Positions 56,281-64,000 of a stretch of DNA of 64,000 bases are shown piece after piece (within the stretch, counting starts at the first letter, position 1; every line of letters begins with the position of its first letter). The stretch covers positions 23,815,227-23,879,226 of the forward strand of contig OW028576.1 of the NCBI GenBank assembly GCA_932294295.1, read 5' to 3'. This stretch comes from Alitta virens. Lineage: Eukaryota > Annelida > Polychaeta > Phyllodocida > Nereididae. The translations under genes were made by a program, and so were the position numbers. Below the pieces are notes generated by a model. The model did not search any database, was not told the origin of the DNA, and saw only the letters and a program-made list of their open reading frames with translations.

Positions 56281-58944
56281 TCAGTCGTGTATTTTTTGTT
56301 GCAAGTAGCTTCTCAGTTTGTCCCAGCATTTTTGTCTTTCTAAATCGGACTCTCCATACTCAATGTGATTGTAGAATTTGGTGATTCTGTAGATGTAACC
56401 ATGTTTGGTCGGATCGATGCGTTCTTTATACAAGATCAGAACTGAGTCTTCCCCTTTTGCTAATATCATTTCCAGTTCCCATTCACAAACTTGATCATTG
56501 CAGAAATTAGGTGAGATGACACACATACAAACTGAGGCAAAATTAATTGCAACAGCCGAATGTGCTCTTCCTACACCCATGTCCATGTCTCGCTCAACTG
56601 AAAAGGTTGTATAATGCCATTCTTCTTCTAGCCTCGGTATAACTTCTTCGTGAAGCCAGTGAGTGTCCTGCCCAGAGCAAGATATGAACACATTCTTTGC
56701 AAGATCTTGATCTATGATTTGTACATCTTCACTGTCACTGACAACTGCATTCTGTGCCCTTCTTCTGAGTAATCTGTCTTTCATAACGTAATAATAAAAC
56801 TCAATTTTTGACCTTTTTTTGTATACCTGTCCAATTGTGATGACTATGAAAGCTGTAGGAATTAGAGTACTTAGCACCACAGAAAGATGAGTACGGGTCA
56901 TGTAACACCTGACAACCTTGGTTGAAAGGTTGATACCATTCAGGTTGACAATAGTTTGGCCATCGTGACATGTCATACTTCTTTTGTTTAAAAACTTTAC
57001 TTTAGTTTGCTTAAACCACTTTAAAAATGTAAGGGAATCACAACTGCAGATTAAAAGATTCCCAGACAAATCCAGCTGCACCTCATTTTCAACAGCAATT
57101 TCATCTAGAGACTGCGTAAATCTGTCACTGACTGAAGTAATGTAATTCTGTGAAACATCTAAAAATTTCAACTCGAGTGATCCGTTAAAGTCCATGTCCA
57201 AATCTGACAAATCGTTTCTTTGAAGTCTTATCTCTTGCACCTTTGGTAAATGAGAGAATGCAGTTTGCTTAATGTATTTGATTTTATTACCAGACAGATC
57301 CAGGTGTCTCAATTTCTTCAATCTTGCAAATGTGGCCAATCGATGATGCTCAGAACCAATATTCACGAATTTGTTGTCTCTGAGTACCAGTGTGCTCAAA
57401 TTAGGATATTGCAGTGGTCGTGGGTCTAGAAAATTGAAACGACAGTTGCTGGCATCCAGAACTTGTAGGTCTTTGGCCTGCTCAAATGATGTGAATCGTC
57501 CAAACAAATTAGAGTTTGATATATTGAATACTAATACTTGATTGGATTTGCTCAACTTATAATTGAAAATGGAAAGCATGGCAAATGAAAAAAAGTCTAA
57601 GTACAAATATCTAAGTGTCATAGGCAGGTTTCTGACCAGAAAATGTCCAGCAAGACTGGATGCCTTTCGTGGAGTATCAGGAATGACAATTTCATTTGGA
57701 GGCCTGCGAAAGAACATGTGTGGTTCATCGTGAATATTGTCTGGTTCACAATAATCTTGATAAAACTGTTTCTCACTGTAGCTGCTACCACCGTAATAAC
57801 TCATATCGACTGTCTCAATCTTGGTAAAGTTTATCACATTCATAATATCAGCACCTGTTCCTAAGTATATCCATGGCATATTTCCGGCCAGCCCTGCATA
57901 TCTTAATTCTGGCATTGCATATAAGATCCTGAGTGAGCCAAGATTTATATGTGCTGTGTTGAGAAAACGAAGTGATAAATCTTTCAAATTCTGCCAAGCA
58001 TGCTTGAATTGCAATCGAAACACTTCAATGGAACTTTTTCCTGCACCTACCCCGTCTGCAATCAAGGTGTTGAGAGTTGCATTTGGTAGATTGTTAACCA
58101 CTTGAACAACATTGCTGAAAAACATTTGTCTGTTGCAAGCAACATTGAAGTATTTCAGCTTTTTCAAACAATGCAACACGCCGGGGCAGATCCAATCGAC
58201 TCCTGCATTTCTTATCGACAGCATTTCAAGAGAAATACTTTTGAGGGCCTTGAACATGTCACATCCTAAAGTACCACCGTTGGTATTTATGCCTGTACTA
58301 GAACCAAGTAGCATTAAGTATTTCAAACTGGTCAGTTCACGGAAAGCTTGATTCAGGTCAGTGCCCTTAACAAATGGCAAAGAAAGTTGTCGGAGTTCTC
58401 TTAAAGGCTTCAGTGCTATACCGAGGTATTCAGTGATGTTTTTACTACAATTGTTATTGGCCAACTGCAGAATTTTGAGGTGCTCTGTAATATTGAAAAC
58501 ACCACTCAAGTTATCGTCAGTTAGACATAGTTGGTTTTGCCTCAGATCAAGTTCCTTCAAGCTTCTCAGTCCTTTAAATGCTCTTTTGTTCAATTGATGC
58601 AGTTGATTGTTGTTTAGATGAAGTCTTGTCAGTTGAGTGAATTCCACAAACACTGAGTCTTTGATGATTGTTAAGTTGTTATGACTCAAATCCAGGGTGT
58701 GTACATCCTTAGAAATGCCCGTTGGGACTGCATTTAGGCCACATCCCTTGCATGAGTAGGTTTTGTGGGCTCCTGTGTCATACTTGCAGCATGTGGCAGC
58801 TCTGGTTGGATCCCCCTGGTGGATTACACACAGGCAATTAACAACCAACAGCCAGACTTCCAGGTTCCCTGCAGCAGCAAAATGAAAGATGTTATGCCCA
58901 ACAAAAGATCTTTTTAAAAAATAACTCTTAAAAATATTCCTCAT
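56281..58944 (-). CDS. Toll-like receptor (LRR-TM-TIR), single large exon
   Basis: 887 codons from the ATG at 58944. A hydrophobic leader lies at about residues 28-42, a cysteine-rich LRR N-cap at 52-68 (TCCKY to CKGC), then leucine-rich repeats to about 625 (for example LDLSHNNLTIIKDSVF, LRHLDLSGNKI). One LRR C-cap is at 633-680 (CSCDS to VVRC), a transmembrane helix at 685-707 and a TIR domain from about 750 (VFISCSGQD) to the end. A single C-cap means the single-cysteine-cluster (vertebrate-like) TLR type. TIR box 2 reads RDMDMG, where TLRs usually have RDxxPG, so the BB-loop proline is absent. Known family role: ligand sensing at the membrane and TIR-adaptor signalling. A strong splice acceptor at 58870-58869 suggests the first 25 or so residues may be intronic and a separate leader exon used. 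No breaks seen. Confidence 0.93.
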   Translation of the reverse strand: MRNIFKSYFLKRSFVGHNIFHFAAAGNLEVWLLVVNCLCVIHQGDPTRAATCCKYDTGAHKTYSCKGCGLNAVPTGISKDVHTLDLSHNNLTIIKDSVFVEFTQLTRLHLNNNQLHQLNKRAFKGLRSLKELDLRQNQLCLTDDNLSGVFNITEHLKILQLANNNCSKNITEYLGIALKPLRELRQLSLPFVKGTDLNQAFRELTSLKYLMLLGSSTGINTNGGTLGCDMFKALKSISLEMLSIRNAGVDWICPGVLHCLKKLKYFNVACNRQMFFSNVVQVVNNLPNATLNTLIADGVGAGKSSIEVFRLQFKHAWQNLKDLSLRFLNTAHINLGSLRILYAMPELRYAGLAGNMPWIYLGTGADIMNVINFTKIETVDMSYYGGSSYSEKQFYQDYCEPDNIHDEPHMFFRRPPNEIVIPDTPRKASSLAGHFLVRNLPMTLRYLYLDFFSFAMLSIFNYKLSKSNQVLVFNISNSNLFGRFTSFEQAKDLQVLDASNCRFNFLDPRPLQYPNLSTLVLRDNKFVNIGSEHHRLATFARLKKLRHLDLSGNKIKYIKQTAFSHLPKVQEIRLQRNDLSDLDMDFNGSLELKFLDVSQNYITSVSDRFTQSLDEIAVENEVQLDLSGNLLICSCDSLTFLKWFKQTKVKFLNKRSMTCHDGQTIVNLNGINLSTKVVRCYMTRTHLSVVLSTLIPTAFIVITIGQVYKKRSKIEFYYYVMKDRLLRRRAQNAVVSDSEDVQIIDQDLAKNVFISCSGQDTHWLHEEVIPRLEEEWHYTTFSVERDMDMGVGRAHSAVAINFASVCMCVISPNFCNDQVCEWELEMILAKGEDSVLILYKERIDPTKHGYIYRITKFYNHIEYGESDLERQKCWDKLRSYLQQKIHD

Positions 58945-61900
58945 TTAATTAATCCCATCAAAGTCATTTTACGTTTGAGCAACAATTCTGCAAAATATAA
59001 AAAGTACAAATAACTTTCAGACTATATTCACAGAGTAATAATATCCAGCCTGTTCAGTGTTGGAATTCACAATATGACAAGCCCGCAGTGAAGATTTTAT
59101 ATCAAAACAATGAAATCTGATAATCACATTAATATAACATTTTATGCTCAGGGTCAGTGTTACATTAATGTTAAGCATGCAGATATGACGTAACAATACA
59201 CAACAATCACAATGACGTCACAGCCGATTGTTATAATTATGACATACTATAGCAAATAACACCAATTATCGCCCATAGCCAACCCTGACATGGTTTACAA
59301 AAATGTGTGACAGACAGACAGACAGAATTATTTATTTTTCATCGCATACACCATACATACCACACATATAACATTAACATACACACACACACAGGTAAAT
59401 CTAACTTTAAATCGAAAAAAAAATTATAATAATAATAAAAAAAAAAAAAAAGAAAGATGAATGAACCCTGTGAGCGTCCCCAATTACTATTTCAACTTTT
59501 TGCTTTATCTTTGAAAGGTTGAACAGTGAACATGGTTATGAAAATCAGCCCATTGGAATGGAATTAGGGATCATTTGTGTCTGTAGTGCCACTTGTACAC
59601 GACAAATGTTATTGACAGATTTAATGTGACTCAGTCCAGTTTACTTTTGCAAGAAATTCCCTCTTTTGATTGACTATAGTATTTCCTAATCTGTATTCAA
59701 TAGCAGATAAACATTTTTTAAATGCTATATGCAGAACCTGACAATTAATATATTTTAGATTAGAAGAACTGAAAAATTAATAAAATTCTTGAAACATGGA
59801 TCTAAATCATAACCATGCGTTTGTGCACTGTTTTGTAGGCTGCATATTTGAGCTTACTCAAAATAGTTAGGGACTTATAATACATATCATAATAAACTAG
59901 ACAAAATCCGATACAGTTTGAGACACTACCTGCATGCGTGATGACATTGCTAAGGTGATTGTCAAAAAATATATCATTATAAAAAATAATAATTGCTCAA
60001 CATTAGTGTGCATCATGTAATTATTGTCGTCAGTTAGGTGATGTCGTTACCTGTATACCTTTATAACATAAACTTTCAAAATATGTCTTTGTTAGGGCGA
60101 CATTGAATTATGAATATGAAAATTTGGCACAAAATGTACTTTGGGAAGTGCAGATTGCTTATTTTCACTGTGACTTGAAATCACCCACCTGTAGAAAAAG
60201 GTTTTGTTTTATCATAAACTAGCTTAATTAGGCTCTCTATCGGGAGCCTTAATAAGCTATGGCAGCAGTGAACATGTTGTCAATCAACAGAGGGCGCCGA
60301 TGCGGGGCACAACTGGGTCAAGTGCCATATAAACAAACAAACATGCTGAATTAAAAATTATGAAAAAGTTTTCAAAAACTATTAAAAAAGGGTTGATTAG
60401 GACAGGATTCAGGCGGGCAGGACAGAGTGAAGTGAATGCTCGAAGCTACTGTGAAGAAAAAATAGGATATTCTGGGGTGATTGTTCGTTTAAATTGCCGA
60501 AAACGTGGAAAAACAGACGCAACGATTTTATAGATATAGATAATCAGAAGTAAGTTTAGCTTACTCAGTTCTTCGGAAACCGCAGCAGCCTAAACAAAGT
60601 TTTTAAAAATTGCTAAATTATGACTTTTCGGATTAGGCTGATCAGATATTAGCATCACTAGCATAGGCCTAATCATTTAATTACCTCTCTAATTGTAATA
60701 ATTCTATTTGTGATGAAATTCTTTAGAAATAAACTATAGAAAAGCAATATGTTATGACGTGTCCCCCAGTATTGAGACATAGATATCCCTAACTTTTGTG
60801 AGCATACTATCCCAAACTATTTGGAAATAATTTACAGTATTTGATGACACTTAATATTTTTTATATTCATAATAATACTTACCCATATTTTTTCAATGGA
60901 GCCGTGTTTCTATGTGAAGGTTTCTTCAGATATCATTTTCGTGTAATCTGGAATTAACAGATATGTATTAAATTTCTTTCTGTAAATTACAGATTTAATG
61001 TTTCTAACGTAAATATTTGGTCCCTTTATCCGAAGTGCTAAAAGTACAGATATAGCTGCATTGAAATATTAAAGGCCACACTTAAACTTCCTTAATCGTG
61101 ATTTTTCCCAAATAAAACCTATTAATAATATCCCCACTATTCATTGGTGCAGCCTCGGCAAACATTTGCAATAGTGGTGTTTCTTTATGAAAGAAATATA
61201 TTGTATACAGTCCACCCTGTCCTTAAGTGCCAACGGTGTATATAAATAGCCACTTGCTGTATAATTCATTAAATTAAGACTCCCAAGACGGACCGTACAA
61301 TATAAGTTAGTTTCATAAAATGCAGTTGACTCTAGTTGTCTGTAGTGACCTGTACCTGGCTGTGGTCTTAACACGCTAAAGCCAGCTGCGTCTGTCCACT
61401 TCTATAGCTAATAATTGGCTTACATCTATCACCAGATAAATATAAAACCTTGGTAAATGTAAGAAATTAATATAACACATCATTAATATGTACTTTTAGA
61501 TCTGGTTTTGAGTAGCCGGCTATGATAGCTTTGTCTAGTTTCAATCAAACTAACTGTATGTATTCTCTATTAAATGCACACCTGTTTTATAAGGCCAAAC
61601 TAATGTATTTCCTCGTGTGACCGCTCAATAAAGGTTACACTGTATTCTATATTATTAAGTATGTTCCAAATGAATTCAATGACTATGCTGTCCCAAAACG
61701 CTTAAGATCAGTAACTGATACAGTGATGTTAAAAAGTTTAGTTGCTCAATATTATGCCACCAATAAAAGTTTCTAAGAAAATGCTTAAGGCAGCATTGAA
61801 ATCTTTCATATCAATTAAGGACAGCCAATTTGCTGCGGTTTAATGTACATTGGCGTCATTCTAAGTGTATCGAGAAGTTCACATGCCCCATGTCTCATTG

Positions 61901-62168
61901 AAATAGCATTGTGTAGGGCGTATGTATAATGGAAATACATTGCAGTTAAACAGATAGGCTTTTCCTAGCATTGGACATGTTGCAAACTAGAAGCCTGTTT
62001 TATGTGATATATAACATATATTATCATTATTTTAGAAATGTTTTACTGAGTGCAGTAGCAAAATACTGAGGTGTGTGTAAACTTTTGAGCACTGCTGTAA
62101 CTCCCTCTATTGATATAGTGTATTCGTTAAGTATATTAATTTATAATAAATATTAATTTGAATATTAA
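58945..62168. other. Region upstream of TLR, no supported gene
   Basis: AT-rich, with a (GACA)n bit at 59327-59345 and a hairpin at 60221-60258. It may hold a 5' leader exon of the TLR, which I cannot place. Confidence 0.35.
60221..60258. repeat. Short perfect-looking hairpin
   Basis: AGCTTAATTAGGCTC and GAGCCTTAATAAGCT pair around an 8-base loop with one mismatch. It could be a MITE end, a structured RNA or chance; nothing more can be said. Confidence 0.45.
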
Positions 62169-62170
62169 TG

Positions 62171-62477
62171 TGTGATGACCTGGAATCCGTTTTTCGAATG
62201 TTACCCGTTCCCATGACCCCAGTGACCTCAGTGAGGCCGTTGACCTAGAATGTGGGGCATTTCCTATGCCCCAGTAAGGGGAGCACGTGATAGGGGCATG
62301 GCTGGGTTCCTATTGGCCAGAGTGGGCTGCTGGGGGCTACAGGGATGCTGGCAGCATCAGTTTGATTGAGTTTGGTCCATAGAATGGTATAGGCAGGACG
62401 TTTGGCTAGGGCAGGGCCAATAAAGCTTCAAAATGTATTCTTTGAGTTTGTTTGAGTCAAGTCTGAAGGACCTTACA
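62171..62477 (+). repeat. Putative 5' LTR
   Basis: Bounded by TGTGATGACC and CCTTACA (TG...CA). AATAAA at about 62420 would serve as polyadenylation signal. Directly after the end, TGGCGCCCGATGTGGGAC (62481-62498) resembles a retroelement primer-binding site, closest to tRNA-Lys-type sites. The left boundary could be two bases earlier. Confidence 0.65.
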
Positions 62478-62751
62478 AATTGGCGCCCGATGTGGGACTT
62501 GACTCATTCTCAGGAATACTTTGGATCTGTGAGGACCTTTTCAAATAAGGTGCTTACAGGGATTTACTTGTGTTTTTGAGGATTTACCATTGTGTCACAT
62601 TGGAGTACTCTTTTGTGTGTTTTCTACAACAGAATCTGAACAGCTAAGTAGTTTCACTTCACTTTGAAACTGGTCTTGTTGAGTGGCCCTGCCCTGGTTA
62701 CTCTGTTTGTCTTGTTTGTCTTGTTTGCTGTTTGTATTGTGTTCTGTCAGA

Positions 62752-64000
62752 ATGCCTGGAACTTCAGCATTGAGACCCAAGCCTGGTAGAAAGGTACCCC
62801 AAGACAGGGAGAGCCGATCATTGGCTCCCCAGTCAACAGGGGTCGACACATCAGGCCCCCCAGTCGCCAGCATGGCTTCTGGGGATGCCACCCCAGTTAG
62901 ACCACGTGCTAGCTCCATGTCAGGAGTGAGGCAACCTGGGGAGATCAGCTCCAATTCCGGAGTGAGGCTCCCTAGGGAAGGATCTAGAGCTAGAGCAAGT
63001 AGTGGAAAGAGGTCCAGGGATATGGTGCAGAGAGAGTCGGATTCGAATGACTCCTGTGCGTCCACTCCCACCTCTTCTCCAGAATATAGGACCCGGGTGG
63101 GGACTGAGCCAACTGGGGCCGGTGGGGCCGCTGGAGCAGTAATGGCGGACCACGTGGCCCCTGGCAATCGTGCCTATCGTCCAAGGCACAGGCGTCGTAG
63201 GGAAGCCTTACCCCCTTTGTATGATGGTCAGGGAGTAGCTTTTGCTGATTATTTGATGGAGTTTAGGAGAGTGGCAGACTTTAATGGTTGGACAGAAGAT
63301 GAGCGTTGCTTCCACATGTGGACTAGTATTTCTGGCCCAGCTAGGCTCAAGATTGTCTCTTTGCCCTATGAGAAATCGTGGGTTAAGATGATAGAGCAAT
63401 TAAATGGTCTGTTTTGTTCTTCCCGTGCTCTAGATGCTTATCGTAGTAAATGGTTTAATTCAAAAAGGGGGCCCGAAATGGATCTGGAGTCATATGGCTT
63501 GTTCTTAATGGATCTTTCCAGGAAGGCGAACCCTGCATCCTCGACTGAGGAGCAGGAAAGGTTTGCCAAGGAAAGGTTCATGGAAACAGCCGGTTCTCCC
63601 AGCATGAGGTTCTGGTTAGGTGCCCTCAAGCCCTCTACTTTACAGGATGCCATTGATTTGGCTGTCCAGTATGAATCCGCCTATGAAGCCACAAGGCCCC
63701 ACAAACCCGACCTTGGGCCAATAGGGGCCGTGGCTTTGCCCGTTGTCCATCCTGAGACCTCAGAATTAGCTCCAACAAGTCAAGCAGGGGTAGCTCCTTC
63801 AGCTAAAGGAGACCCCATGACTCAGGAGCAGGTTAAAGAGTTGTTTTATTCCCTGATGAATGATGTATTGGCAAATCGAGGTGGGCCCAGCGATAAGGGT
63901 CGCCGAGATGGGCCGAGGCCCCCTTCCGGTTCCAATAGGCGCTGTTTTAATTGCAATGATTACGGCCATATTCGTAGAGACTGCCCTAAGCAAAACAGAG
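62752..64000 (+). CDS. Ty3/Gypsy-like gag, open to window end
   Basis: ATG at 62752 opens 416 codons without a stop up to the window edge. The first 145 residues are low-complexity, rich in Ser, Pro, Arg and Gly (starts MPGTSALRPKPGRK). A capsid-like helical region follows from about 155 (PLYDGQGVAFADYLMEFRRV, typical of Ty3 gag). A CCHC zinc knuckle (CFNCNDYGHIRRDC) lies at codons 398-411. Protease and RT presumably follow outside. The antisense frames at 62595-63993 are shadows of this gene. The intact frame suggests a young copy. Confidence 0.88.
   Translation, partial: MPGTSALRPKPGRKVPQDRESRSLAPQSTGVDTSGPPVASMASGDATPVRPRASSMSGVRQPGEISSNSGVRLPREGSRARASSGKRSRDMVQRESDSNDSCASTPTSSPEYRTRVGTEPTGAGGAAGAVMADHVAPGNRAYRPRHRRRREALPPLYDGQGVAFADYLMEFRRVADFNGWTEDERCFHMWTSISGPARLKIVSLPYEKSWVKMIEQLNGLFCSSRALDAYRSKWFNSKRGPEMDLESYGLFLMDLSRKANPASSTEEQERFAKERFMETAGSPSMRFWLGALKPSTLQDAIDLAVQYESAYEATRPHKPDLGPIGAVALPVVHPETSELAPTSQAGVAPSAKGDPMTQEQVKELFYSLMNDVLANRGGPSDKGRRDGPRPPSGSNRRCFNCNDYGHIRRDCPKQNR

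Larger units (their letters stand above)
62171..64000 (+). mobile_element. Ty3/Gypsy-type LTR retrotransposon, 5' part
   Basis: LTR-like sequence, a tRNA-like primer-binding site and an intact gag frame in order, running off the right edge. This block is clearly GC-richer than the AT-rich DNA before it. No 3' LTR is in the window, so completeness and LTR identity cannot be judged. Confidence 0.8.

Noticed and set aside
62595..63167. 190-codon minus-strand frame
   Set aside because: Antisense shadow of the open gag frame, which has a CCHC knuckle and a typical gag layout.

Overview
The window looks like AT-rich nuclear DNA of an invertebrate animal. Exons are short, introns are long and bounded by GT-AG, and transposon families are dense. 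Protein families include Notch-ligand N-terminal (MNNL) and DSL domains, a Toll-like receptor, DM9 repeats, BEL/Pao and Ty3/Gypsy retrotransposons and a hAT transposase. A large single-exon TLR beside lectin-like genes fits an echinoderm, hemichordate or similar invertebrate, but the species cannot be fixed from sequence alone. There is no bacterial-style operon, no CRISPR array, and no rRNA or tRNA gene that I can defend.

Layout. 1-13.5 kb, minus strand: DSL gene 1, with a signal-peptide exon (13.5 kb), two MNNL exons (9.5 and 2.3 kb) and an exon with three tandem DSL-like units (0.8-1.1 kb); its 3' part lies beyond the left edge. 14.8-19.3 kb: two large foldback-type repeats. 24.8-27.2 kb: scraps of a decayed DSL-gene relative (cytoplasmic-tail exons plus an intron-like piece) cut by a hAT element. 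30.6-41.5 kb, minus strand: DSL gene 2, readable from signal peptide to transmembrane exon and two alternative, tyrosine-rich tail exons. It carries a stop codon and indels, and a BEL/Pao retrotransposon (33.4-39.9 kb) sits 24 bp behind one splice donor. 42.2-43.9 and 50.9-51.3 kb: two related LINE reverse-transcriptase fragments. 45.3-50.3 kb, plus strand: a five-exon secreted protein with two DM9-like repeats and a possible galactose-binding-like C-terminal domain. 53.2-54.2 kb: an 8-bp satellite. 56.3-58.9 kb, minus strand: a Toll-like receptor. 62.2 kb to the end, plus strand: a Ty3/Gypsy-type 5' LTR and an open gag frame running off the window.

The most interesting observation is the DSL gene family. 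Its members have a Notch-ligand-like ectodomain (MNNL then DSL) but no EGF repeats in the visible exons. In gene 2 the DSL exon runs directly, in compatible phase apart from one indel, to a transmembrane helix. The intracellular part is encoded by alternative last exons rich in SH2-type tyrosine motifs: one ends in a conserved GYLxPK, the other has an ITAM-spaced YxxM-x8-YxxL pair. This suggests a signalling receptor family built on a Notch-ligand scaffold. It lies near a TLR and a DM9 lectin-like gene, so a role in recognition or immunity is possible but is inference only.
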